From Actinomycetota bacterium (lineage in GTDB: Bacteria; Actinomycetota; Actinomycetes; Nanopelagicales; Nanopelagicaceae): DNA of 7,258 bases. The notes under the pieces are model-generated. The model did no database searches. It was not told where the DNA came from and saw only the letters and a program-made list of their open reading frames with translations. The first letter of the stretch is position 1. Each line of letters starts with the position of its first letter. The stretch covers positions 1 to 7,258 of the forward strand of contig WLGP01000044.1 of NCBI GenBank assembly GCA_009703165.1, in the 5' to 3' direction. Position numbers and translations under genes: made by a program. Shown here in pieces: positions 1 through 5,806 of the stretch.

Positions 1-627
1 ATGGGTGACTTGGCAGTTCGTTGGAACTGTAAGGCCGGTAAGTGTGGATCTTGTTCAATGGAGATCAACGGTAAGCCACGTCTTGCATGTATGACACGTA
101 TGAGCTCTTTTGAAGAGGGCGAAGAGATCACAGTGACGCCGCTTCGCGCATTCCCTGTCATTAAAGATCTCGTTACCGATGTCTCTTTCAACTACAAGAA
201 AGCCCTTGAAATCCCTGCTTATGAGCACCCTGCAGACCTTGGTCCAGGAGAAGCGCGTATGGAGCAGATCGATGTTGAGCGAAGCCAAGAGTTCCGTAAA
301 TGTATCGAGTGCTTCCTCTGCCAAGATACATGTCACGTAATCCGCGACCACGAAGAGAATAAGAAGTCATTTGCTGGCCCACGATTCTTTATCCGCATCG
401 CAGAGCTTGATATGCACCCATTGGATATGTTGAAGAATCGTAAGCGCACCGCTCAGGAAGAGCATGGCCTTGGAATGTGTAATATCACCAAGTGCTGTAC
501 TGAAGTCTGCCCAGAGCACATCCGCATTACAGATAACGCAATCATTCCTATGAAGGAACGCGTAGTCGATGTGAAATATGATCCAGCGCGCTGGTTAGGT
601 TCCAAGATTCGCCGCCGCGAGGGGTAA
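1..627 (+). CDS. sdhB: Succinate dehydrogenase/fumarate reductase iron-sulfur subunit, 5'-truncated
   Basis: This is the electron-transfer subunit of the membrane-bound succinate:quinone oxidoreductase (complex II). It passes electrons from the flavoprotein through three Fe-S clusters to quinone. The 208 visible residues carry the plant-ferredoxin [2Fe-2S] motif (C10, C15, C18, C30 in window numbering). They also carry the C-terminal ferredoxin-like set C101, C104, C107, C111 and C150, C155, C156, C160 for the [4Fe-4S] and [3Fe-4S] clusters. The motifs IECFLCQDTCHV and NITKCCTEVCPEH match the Sdh1-type subunit of mycobacteria and streptomycetes as I remember it. Family members are about 250 residues and have a beta-grasp segment before the first Cys, so about 40 N-terminal residues are missing. 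The ATG at base 1 is therefore an internal Met at the window edge, not the start. The flavoprotein gene is expected just upstream. The ORF ends in TAA, 10 bases before the next gene. Confidence 0.95.
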   Translation: MGDLAVRWNCKAGKCGSCSMEINGKPRLACMTRMSSFEEGEEITVTPLRAFPVIKDLVTDVSFNYKKALEIPAYEHPADLGPGEARMEQIDVERSQEFRKCIECFLCQDTCHVIRDHEENKKSFAGPRFFIRIAELDMHPLDMLKNRKRTAQEEHGLGMCNITKCCTEVCPEHIRITDNAIIPMKERVVDVKYDPARWLGSKIRRREG

Positions 628-637
628 TACTCTCCTT

Positions 638-991
638 ATGGGAAAACAGATTCTTCGCTGGTTCGCACTTGCTTTAGCGCTCTGGTGTGCAACCTTGCTC
701 GTTCCGGGAATCACGATTAATGGTGGGGCGCTGACCTATCTCTGGGTTGCTCTCCTCTTCGGAATTATCAATGGGATCATCGGTGGAATCGTTAAAGTCC
801 TTACCTTTCCGATCACATTTGTAACTCTTGGGCTCTTCATCTTCGTGGTTAACGCAATGATGTTATCTCTGACGGCGCGCTGGAGTTCAGCCCTTGATGT
901 GAAGGATTTCTGGAGCGCACTCTTTGCCTGCTTAATTATCAGTGCGATTACAACATCAGTGAATCTCTTGACCGGAAAGAGCAAACGCTGA
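638..991 (+). CDS. Small four-helix membrane protein, phage holin family IV (YvlD-like)
   Basis: This is a 117-residue, very hydrophobic protein. It has four predicted membrane helices, at roughly residues 5-25, 30-51, 55-80 and 90-111, and a basic C-terminal tail (GKSKR). The N-terminal pattern LRWFALALALWCATLLVPGI, the Gly-rich GIINGIIGGIVK turn and the LTFPITFVTLGLF segment are typical of the family annotated as mycobacterial four-TMS phage holin superfamily IV (B. subtilis YvlD). Despite the name, these are usually chromosomal genes with no phage context, and none is seen here. The cellular role is not established; envelope stress or membrane integrity is a guess from other family members. 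The ATG lies 10 bases after the sdhB stop. The only purine-rich stretch, GAGGGG at 619-624, is 13 bases away, so ribosome binding looks weak and translation may depend on readthrough from sdhB. The stop overlaps the following crcB start. Confidence 0.85.
   Translation: MGKQILRWFALALALWCATLLVPGITINGGALTYLWVALLFGIINGIIGGIVKVLTFPITFVTLGLFIFVVNAMMLSLTARWSSALDVKDFWSALFACLIISAITTSVNLLTGKSKR
974..981 (+). promoter_or_regulatory. Shine-Dalgarno-like site supporting the CTG start of crcB1
   Basis: GGAAAGAG lies inside the end of the holin-family gene, with six bases to the CTG at 988. Spacing and purine content fit a ribosome-binding site. It supports 988 as the start because the frame has no ATG, GTG or TTG nearby. 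Confidence 0.5.
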
Positions 992-1341
992 AAGCCGTCT
1001 TCTATGTAGGTGCCGGCGGCGCTCTCGGTTCACTCTTTCGCTACGCCATCTCACTTGTTACACCTGATAGCGCTGCAGCAACACTTAATGCCAATCTGAT
1101 TGGCGTTGCACTTGCTGGATATTTCCTTGTCTTGATGGAGCGACGAGGAATGACGGCACTTCGCTGGTTTTTGCTTCCAGGATTCTGCGGTGGAATGACA
1201 ACATTTTCTGCAGTCACAATCGAAGTTGTTGGCGAGGATGCGATGGGCTTTGGCTATCTGCTTCTTACAGTCCTTGCATCGATCATCACGATTGCTGTTG
1301 TCATCCCATTTGCTAGAGCGACAATTAAGGTAAAAGGATGA
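988..1341 (+). CDS. crcB: Fluoride channel subunit CrcB/Fluc, first of a pair, probable CTG start
   Basis: This is a fluoride-specific channel subunit that lets toxic F- leave the cytoplasm. Read from the CTG at 988 it is 117 residues, the normal family length. The N-terminus (start)-KAVFYVGAGGALGSLFRY aligns with the usual CrcB opening, including GG.LGS..RY in helix 1. Other family marks are the pore Asn at N36 (LNANLIG) and the helix-3 break motif GFCGGMTTFS at residues 65-74. There are four membrane helices, at about 4-24, 33-50, 60-80 and 87-108. The two Phe-box positions hold F73 and V76, so the second Phe is lost. Charges (K2, loop 51-59 ERRGMTALR, tail RATIKVKG) predict both termini in the cytoplasm. 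The first in-frame ATG or TTG (1132-1137) would delete helices 1 and 2, so it cannot be the true start. The CTG overlaps the upstream TGA as CTGA, and the stop overlaps crcB2 as ATGA. A sequencing error hiding an ATG is possible. Confidence 0.9.
   Translation: MKAVFYVGAGGALGSLFRYAISLVTPDSAAATLNANLIGVALAGYFLVLMERRGMTALRWFLLPGFCGGMTTFSAVTIEVVGEDAMGFGYLLLTVLASIITIAVVIPFARATIKVKG
1327..1330 (+). promoter_or_regulatory. Shine-Dalgarno site of crcB2
   Basis: AAGG lies seven bases before the ATG at 1338, inside the end of crcB1. It fits a ribosome-binding site for coupled translation of the second fluoride-channel subunit. Confidence 0.45.
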
Positions 1342-1676
1342 GCGCACTCTACGTAGCACTCGGTGCATTTATTGGAGCACCAGCTCGATTTCTGATCGAT
1401 CAATACTTCCGCAGATTTACCAGTAAACCAATTGGCACCTTTGCAGTAAATATCGTTGGCTCTTTCTTACTGGGTCTGACCTTTGCCAATAAGACACACT
1501 GGCACGACTTTGTAGCCGTCGGCTTTGCCGGAGCATTTACTACTTGGTCAACTTTTGTCCTTGATCTCTATCTCGGATACGAGCTAAAGAAGTACAAGGA
1601 AGTGCTTGTAAACCTTGCAGCATCCATCATCTTTGGATTGTTAGCAGCCTGGGCAGGAATCTCGCTCGTCTCTTAA
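1338..1676 (+). CDS. crcB: Fluoride channel subunit CrcB/Fluc, second of a pair
   Basis: This 112-residue, four-helix protein is the presumed partner of the preceding CrcB. Family marks are LGAFIGAPARF in helix 1, GTFAVNIVGSFLLG in helix 2 with pore Asn N38, and GFAGAFTTWSTF in helix 3. The Phe-box positions are W70 and F73: the first Phe is Trp and the second is kept, the reverse of the partner. Positive charges lie in the helix 1-2 loop (RRFTSK, residues 25-30) and the helix 3-4 loop (ELKKYK, 82-87). By the positive-inside rule the termini should face outward, opposite to the first subunit. Two subunits with fixed opposite topology, encoded with an ATGA overlap, point to an antiparallel heterodimer as in other actinobacteria and firmicutes with paired crcB genes. 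Its TAA shares the palindrome TTAA with the stop of the convergent permease gene. Confidence 0.95.
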   Translation: MSALYVALGAFIGAPARFLIDQYFRRFTSKPIGTFAVNIVGSFLLGLTFANKTHWHDFVAVGFAGAFTTWSTFVLDLYLGYELKKYKEVLVNLAASIIFGLLAAWAGISLVS

Positions 1677-1697
1677 CGCATAAAGAGAGCGTTGAGG
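1671..1697 (+). terminator. Weak hairpin at the convergent stop codons
   Basis: In the plus-strand transcript, bases 1671-1679 can pair with 1689-1697. This gives a 9-pair stem with two or more G-U wobbles around a 9-base loop, and the core is AACGC/GCGTT. There is no T-tract after it. In the minus-strand transcript the wobbles become mismatches and only the five-pair core plus two outer pairs remain. It includes the stop codons of both convergent genes. It may slow or end crcB transcription, but it is not a canonical intrinsic terminator. Confidence 0.2.
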
Positions 1698-2500
1698 CGC
1701 TTAGTTGTGAAGAAGAGCCCCACAACAATCATCACCACAAAGTACATCGCATGTCCGGCAAGCGCCCATGAGATATTTCCAAGAGTTAAACCGCGCACTA
1801 GATCGATGGCGTGAGCCAGCGGGAAGAGGCGAATGATTGTCTGGAGCCACTCAGGAAATACTGAGAGCGGATAGAAAGAGCCAGAGAATAAGAACATCGG
1901 CAGCAAGACGATATTGACGATTTCTAATTGTTGGAATGACTTCATATATGAAGTCACAGCCATACCAAATGATGCAAAGCCAAAGGCGATGAGAACTGCA
2001 GCAGGAATAGCTAATACTCCCCACCAACTTGGAATCAAACCGAGTGGGGTAACGATCGCCATAAAGCCGACAGCGTAAGAGAACCCGCGAAGTAGCGCCC
2101 AGCCAATTTCACCAAGAGCAACATCCATCGGTCCAAGTGATGTTGCAAGCATGCCGTGATAGATCCGGTCATGCTTGAGTTTGAAGTAGACATTCATCGT
2201 TGAATCGTAGATCGCGCCATTCATCGCACTGGTTGCAAGGAGTGCTGGTGCAATAAATGCAACGTAACCAATAGGTTGACCGGCGACAGTGATATCTCCG
2301 ACGAGATCTTTTAGACCATAACCAAATGAGAGCAAGAAGAGAACCGGCTCGATAAAGCCTGAGAAGACGATCATCCAGGTTGATGATTTAAAGGCGATAT
2401 ATGCCCGCTCCATGATCGCCCATGAACGGCCAGAGTAATACTTTTCGCCAGGCTTACCCATGCGCGCTTCTGCGATAGCAACTGCTGTTGAGAGAATCAT
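1673..2500 (-). CDS. ABC-2 type exporter permease (DrrB/NodJ-like), second permease of the operon
   Basis: This is a 275-residue integral membrane subunit of an ABC-2 exporter. About 40 cytoplasmic residues come first. Six membrane helices follow, at roughly 41-63, 78-100, 125-152, 160-187, 190-212 and 248-267. Family features are the IAPALLATSAMNGAIYDSTMNVYFKL stretch (helix 2 and the loop after it), the LGEIGWALLRG coupling region, and the C-terminal signature MFLFSGSFYPLSVFPEWLQ at 202-220, followed by PLAHAIDLVRGL. This resembles NodJ and daunorubicin-type permeases. It shares architecture with the preceding permease but differs clearly in sequence, so the exporter is probably a heterodimer in the membrane. 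The start ATG overlaps the previous stop by one base (TAATG), with a possible distant AGAAGG about 11 bases upstream. The substrate cannot be read from the sequence; polyketide, lipid or polysaccharide-like molecules and drugs are known for relatives. Confidence 0.9.
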   Translation of the reverse strand: MILSTAVAIAEARMGKPGEKYYSGRSWAIMERAYIAFKSSTWMIVFSGFIEPVLFLLSFGYGLKDLVGDITVAGQPIGYVAFIAPALLATSAMNGAIYDSTMNVYFKLKHDRIYHGMLATSLGPMDVALGEIGWALLRGFSYAVGFMAIVTPLGLIPSWWGVLAIPAAVLIAFGFASFGMAVTSYMKSFQQLEIVNIVLLPMFLFSGSFYPLSVFPEWLQTIIRLFPLAHAIDLVRGLTLGNISWALAGHAMYFVVMIVVGLFFTTKRLNALFMR

Positions 2501-3339
2501 TACTTACCCAACCTTCTCGTGAAGATTCGGCGAGATGCAATTACACCGATGATGAGTAATGAATTAAGGAAGATGAAGTGCACATAGAGCATCAACGATG
2601 AAATTTCGTGGCCGTATGTGAGCCAGCGACCGAGTTCGGTTGCGTGCCAGAGAGGTGAAATCCAACCGATCCACTGTAAGAAGATAGGCATATTGGTAAG
2701 CGGGTAGAAAGTTCCAGAGAAGAGGAAGAGCGGCATAATCACAAAGCGGTTGAGAACTGTGAAGAAGATATTCTCATTCTCTAGCAGTCCAGCTAGCGCC
2801 TGCATGAGCGCACCGAATGCAGCACCTGCCATGATCGCTGTAAAGATAGCCATCCACGCTCGTGGTGACTCGAGGACGCCAAAGGCCAACATGACAAACC
2901 AGTAGATCACTGCTGTAAAGGCGACTCGGATGAGGCTATTGAAGAAGACGCCCATTGCAATGTGGTTGCCGCTGATCGGAGTTGCGTTCATTGAGAAGAA
3001 TGTCTTATCCCACTTAAAACCTTCGAGCGTTGGATATACGCTCTCATCAATTGCGCCTTGGATTGCAGCAGTTGCAAGCAAGGCTGGTGCTAAGAACGTT
3101 ATATATGAAACGCCATCGACGCCCATTCCACCAGTGTTCTTATCAATATAAGCGCCAACACCTAAACCAATAGATACGAGATAGAGAACTGGGTTTGCGA
3201 TAGCAAGAGAGATGATCAACCAGATCCACTTAAGCATTGCGCGCAGGCGAGCTTCAGTAACAAAGAGCGCACCGCGTGCTGCAACTTTTGTCGCATCGAC
3301 AATCTTGAGCGAACCTTGACGTTGGTGGAGCTGGCTCAT
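2500..3339 (-). CDS. ABC-2 type exporter permease (DrrB/NodJ-like), first permease of the operon
   Basis: This 279-residue membrane protein has a cytoplasmic N-terminus with an amphipathic, basic stretch (residues 20-38). About six helices lie at 38-61, 76-97, 122-153, 160-187, 190-215 and 250-270. Conserved ABC-2 features are ITFLAPALLATAAIQGAIDES at 80-100 and the signature MPLFLFSGTFYPLTNMPIFLQ at 202-222, followed by SPLWHATELGRWL. NodJ-like proteins have the same SYI.FLAP...SA and SG.F.P arrangement. The paralogous permease downstream carries the matching segments, so the pair likely came from an old duplication and now acts as the two halves of one translocation pathway driven by the adjacent ATPase. 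The ATG shares one base with the ATPase stop (TAATG), and its own stop does the same with the next gene. No convincing Shine-Dalgarno site precedes it, so translation probably depends on reinitiation. Confidence 0.9.
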   Translation of the reverse strand: MSQLHQRQGSLKIVDATKVAARGALFVTEARLRAMLKWIWLIISLAIANPVLYLVSIGLGVGAYIDKNTGGMGVDGVSYITFLAPALLATAAIQGAIDESVYPTLEGFKWDKTFFSMNATPISGNHIAMGVFFNSLIRVAFTAVIYWFVMLAFGVLESPRAWMAIFTAIMAGAAFGALMQALAGLLENENIFFTVLNRFVIMPLFLFSGTFYPLTNMPIFLQWIGWISPLWHATELGRWLTYGHEISSLMLYVHFIFLNSLLIIGVIASRRIFTRRLGK

Positions 3340-4265
3340 TAGTCGATCAACGTTCTTCCGGTCAGACGCAAGAAGACATCTTCAAGTGAGCTGCGGCGAA
3401 CAAGTGAGGTCTTTGGGTGGAAATCCTTCTTATAGACGCGCTCGAGGAGCTCTTCACCATCTTCGGTATACATCAAGATGCGATCTGGAAGCTCTTCGAT
3501 GCGATCGCAGAGCTGACGAAGATCTTCTGCCATCTGCGCATTGCGCTCTGAACCAAAGCGAACCTCAAGAACTTCCTTAGTTGAGTAATCCTTGATCAAC
3601 TGTGCTGGGCTGCCTTCGGCCATGATCGAACCCTTATCCATCACAACGAGGCGATCACAGAGCTGTTCTGCCTCATCCATGAAATGGGTAGTAATAAGAA
3701 GAGTCACGCCATCTTCCTTAAGTCTAAATAGGCGATCCCACAAGATATGGCGGGCTTGAGGATCTAGGCCTGTTGTTGGCTCATCGAGCATCAAGATCTC
3801 AGGTTCGCTAACAAGTGCACGAGCAATGGTCAGGCGGCGCTTCATTCCACCGCTAAGTGATTCAACCTTCGCGTTGCGCTTCTCTTCGAGTTGAGCAAAG
3901 GTCAACAACTCTTCAATCTTGCCCTTAACAAATTTACGCGAGAGACCAAAGTAGCGTCCGTAGATGTAGAGATTTTCTGTGACAGTTAGATGTGTATCTA
4001 AATTATCTTGTTGGGGGACAACACCAAGGTGGGCGCGAATCTGCGGACCGAAGTTCTCAGGATCTTTATCCAAGATTGTTAGATCACCTGATGTGCGCTG
4101 AGAGGTTGCGCCAATCATGCGCATCGCAGTTGATTTACCGGCACCGTTTGGACCAAGTAGGCCAAAGGATTCGCCCTTAACTACATCGAAATCGATTCCA
4201 TTGACTGCGGTGAAATCACCGAACTTCTTAGTCAGATTTCGTGCATGGATGAGAGATTGGGTCAT
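3339..4265 (-). CDS. ABC exporter ATP-binding protein (DrrA/NodI-like)
   Basis: This is the nucleotide-binding subunit that powers the two downstream permeases. It is 308 residues long, and all motifs are intact: Walker A GPNGAGKST at 38-46, Q-loop VVPQQDN around Q85-Q86, signature LSGGMKRR at 137-144, Walker B ILMLDEP at 157-163 with catalytic E162, D-loop GLDPQAR at 166-172, and H-loop H194 in TTHFMDEAE. The stretch LWDRLFRLKEDGVTLLITTHFMDEAEQLCDRLVVMDKG is close to NodI and DrrA ATPases. Residues 230-308 form the C-terminal regulatory extension typical of this class and end in SSLEDVFLRLTGR. The gene starts nine bases after the pepP stop. A TAAGAT box ends six bases before the ATG and no Shine-Dalgarno site is seen. 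It may therefore have its own leaderless promoter in addition to readthrough from pepP. The substrate is unknown. Confidence 0.95.
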   Translation of the reverse strand: MTQSLIHARNLTKKFGDFTAVNGIDFDVVKGESFGLLGPNGAGKSTAMRMIGATSQRTSGDLTILDKDPENFGPQIRAHLGVVPQQDNLDTHLTVTENLYIYGRYFGLSRKFVKGKIEELLTFAQLEEKRNAKVESLSGGMKRRLTIARALVSEPEILMLDEPTTGLDPQARHILWDRLFRLKEDGVTLLITTHFMDEAEQLCDRLVVMDKGSIMAEGSPAQLIKDYSTKEVLEVRFGSERNAQMAEDLRQLCDRIEELPDRILMYTEDGEELLERVYKKDFHPKTSLVRRSSLEDVFLRLTGRTLID

Positions 4266-4271
4266 TAACCA

Positions 4272-4277
4272 ATCTTA
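4272..4277 (-). promoter_or_regulatory. Possible internal leaderless promoter (-10) for the ABC exporter genes
   Basis: On the minus strand TAAGAT is followed by six bases (TGGTTA) and the ATG of the ATPase gene. Its first three bases are the pepP TAA stop. The box fits the actinobacterial TAnnnT pattern and would put the transcription start on the ATG. No good -35 is found at 16-18 bases, so support is geometry alone. Confidence 0.35.
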
Positions 4278-5732
4278 TCGCGCTTGTTGGAGGGTTCTGA
4301 TCCACTCTTCAACGGCATCAGGGTGACGCGGAATACGCTCTGAGAGATTCACACATCCATCTGCGGTGACAACTACGTCATCTTCGATGCGGATACCAAT
4401 TCCCCGATACTCAGGGGTGAAGAGCTCATCATCTGGCTGGATATAGAGCCCTGGCTCCACTGTAAGAATCATTCCTTCACGAAGCACAGCATCTGTGTAA
4501 TTTTCTTTACGCGCCTTTGCACAATCATGAACATCAAGGCCAAGGTGATGGCTTACACCGTGCAGCGTCCAACGGCGATGTAGACCAACTTCAGGCTTCA
4601 TTGATTCTTCTGCAGTGACAGTAAGTACACCCATATCGGCTAACCCTTTAGCCAATACTTCTTGGCAGGCCTTATTGATATCGGAGAAAACTGCGCCAGG
4701 TTTTACCGCGGCAAAGCCAGCAAGTTGTGCTTCATAGACCAACATATAGAGTGCACGTTGAGCCGGTGAAAACTTTCCAGAGATTGGAAGTGTGCGTGTG
4801 ATATCTGCGGTGTAGAAAGAGTCCACTTCGATACCTGCATCTAGAAGGATGAGATCGCCGTGATTTACCGGCCCGTCATTGCGAGTCCAGTGCAGAACAC
4901 ATGCATGTGATCCACTTGCTGCGATGGTGTTATAGCCAACACCATGTCCTTCAAGGCGAGCACGACCATAGAAAGCGCCCTCAACAATGCGCTCACCACG
5001 TGGATGTTCTGCAGCTGCTGGGAGTGTCAAGATCACATCGTTAAAACCAAAACCTGTCGCATCGACCGCGCGTTGCATTTCGCGGATTTCGTACTCATCT
5101 TTTGTTAAACGTTGCTCAGAGATAAAGACAGCAAACTCTTCTTCGCGCGCATGTGTAGTAACAGTTGCATCAACCATACGATCACTGCCACGTAGAACAA
5201 GAGCTGGCGTACCGGTTAAGAAATCCTTGAGATCATTTACTTTGCGAGTAGTGATTTGATAGCGCGATTGAGCTTCGCTCAGGGTGTAACGACGGCCAAC
5301 CCAGAGCTCGCCATAATGAGTATCGCGATAGAAAGCATCGGTATCGCGGGTCGAACGCGGATGTATATAGAGGTATGTCTCATGTCCACCTTCTGGCAGC
5401 GGCTCCATCACAAGAACAGCATCTTCATTGGCATCGCTACCTTGGACACCGCTGTAGTAAGCAAAGGCAGAATCCGGGCGATATACGTAATCCGTATCGT
5501 TGGCGCGCACCTTGGCATTGCCCGAAGGAATGACTAAACGGATACCAGCGAAGGCGGCTGAGAGAACCTGTCTGCGCATATATGCATATGTCACAACTTC
5601 AAGTGGCTGCAGCTCAGGTAGATCGGATGCGATCCAGCCGGTCTTCATGAATTCTGCATAGGCCTCAGAAGGTGCTTGATCGTGCACTCTCTTTGTAGTG
5701 GTTGTCTCTACTTCACCGCTCTCGTTATTCAT
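4275..5732 (-). CDS. pepP: Xaa-Pro aminopeptidase (aminopeptidase P, M24B)
   Basis: This is a cytoplasmic metalloenzyme that removes an N-terminal residue preceding proline, helping recycle peptides. It is 485 residues long. Residues 1-45 form a charged, Thr/Glu-rich leader that looks disordered and is longer than in E. coli PepP. The aminopeptidase-P N-terminal domain (about 48-185) follows, with YRPDSAFAYYSGV, and then the pita-bread M24 catalytic domain (about 215-475). The five dinuclear metal ligands are present: D298 in LLDAGIE, D310 in TADITRT, H395 in HGVSHHLGLDVHD, E426 in LTVEPGLY and E450 in GIRIEDD. Further active-site His residues are present, including H286-type GSHACVLH and H402-region VHD. 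The ATG at 5732 has no Shine-Dalgarno site but sits six bases after TAGACT, so a leaderless start is likely and supports keeping the long N-terminus. It leads the minus-strand cluster, nine bases ahead of the ABC ATPase, with no evident functional link. Confidence 0.95.
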   Translation of the reverse strand: MNNESGEVETTTTKRVHDQAPSEAYAEFMKTGWIASDLPELQPLEVVTYAYMRRQVLSAAFAGIRLVIPSGNAKVRANDTDYVYRPDSAFAYYSGVQGSDANEDAVLVMEPLPEGGHETYLYIHPRSTRDTDAFYRDTHYGELWVGRRYTLSEAQSRYQITTRKVNDLKDFLTGTPALVLRGSDRMVDATVTTHAREEEFAVFISEQRLTKDEYEIREMQRAVDATGFGFNDVILTLPAAAEHPRGERIVEGAFYGRARLEGHGVGYNTIAASGSHACVLHWTRNDGPVNHGDLILLDAGIEVDSFYTADITRTLPISGKFSPAQRALYMLVYEAQLAGFAAVKPGAVFSDINKACQEVLAKGLADMGVLTVTAEESMKPEVGLHRRWTLHGVSHHLGLDVHDCAKARKENYTDAVLREGMILTVEPGLYIQPDDELFTPEYRGIGIRIEDDVVVTADGCVNLSERIPRHPDAVEEWIRTLQQAR

Positions 5733-5738
5733 ACACAG

Positions 5739-5766
5739 AGTCTACCGAGATCGATATAAATCTGAA
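5739..5766 (-). promoter_or_regulatory. Probable leaderless promoter of pepP
   Basis: On the minus strand, TTCAGA (5766-5761) and TAGACT (5744-5739) are separated by 16 bases. They match four of six positions of TTGACA and TATAAT. Six bases (CTGTGT) separate the -10 from the ATG, so transcription would begin at the A of the start codon. There is no Shine-Dalgarno site. Confidence 0.5.
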
Positions 5767-5771
5767 GTCCC

Positions 5772-5800
5772 TTCACGCAGCCACTTGGCCCTCATATACT
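5772..5800 (+). promoter_or_regulatory. Probable leaderless promoter of the IlvD/Edd dehydratase
   Basis: TTCACG (5772-5777) and TATACT (5795-5800) are 17 bases apart. The -10 matches five of six consensus bases. Six bases (TACCGA) then lead to the ATG at 5807, which places the transcription start at the start codon. There is no purine-rich ribosome-binding site. The promoter is back-to-back with the one for pepP, and the two -35 boxes are five bases apart. Confidence 0.6.
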
Positions 5801-5806
5801 TACCGA

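Noticed and set aside
1..3. ATG at the first base as the true start of sdhB
   Set aside because: The protein would lack the beta-grasp strand before the first cluster Cys that every SdhB has. The ATG is an internal Met that coincides with the window edge.
628..637. Leaderless promoter before the holin-family gene (TAATAC/AATACT near 625-631)
   Set aside because: The box does not fit TAnnnT at the six-base distance seen at the other three starts, and the gap to sdhB is only ten bases, so cotranscription is more likely.
638..991. Phage origin for the holin-family gene
   Set aside because: There is no endolysin, integrase or other phage gene nearby. The family is widespread in bacterial chromosomes and the gene sits in a housekeeping cluster.
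1132..1341. A 69-residue protein starting at 1132 as a stand-alone gene
   Set aside because: It is the C-terminal half of crcB1. The same frame extends upstream to 988 with the conserved CrcB N-terminus.
1051..1368. A 105-codon Cys- and Lys-rich open frame on the minus strand across crcB1
   Set aside because: It is antisense to a clear membrane protein gene. Its odd composition is the complement of hydrophobic codons and shows no family resemblance.
1704..1726. GTTGTG/CACAAC inverted repeat just past the convergent stops, considered as a terminator
   Set aside because: It has a six-pair stem with an 11-base loop and no T-tract in either direction, inside permease coding sequence. It is too weak to call.
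5748..5763. Short inverted repeat AGAT-N8-ATCT with a central ATCGAT in the divergent spacer, a possible operator
   Set aside because: Four-base arms are expected by chance in AT-rich spacer DNA. It overlaps the pepP -35 region but has no further support.
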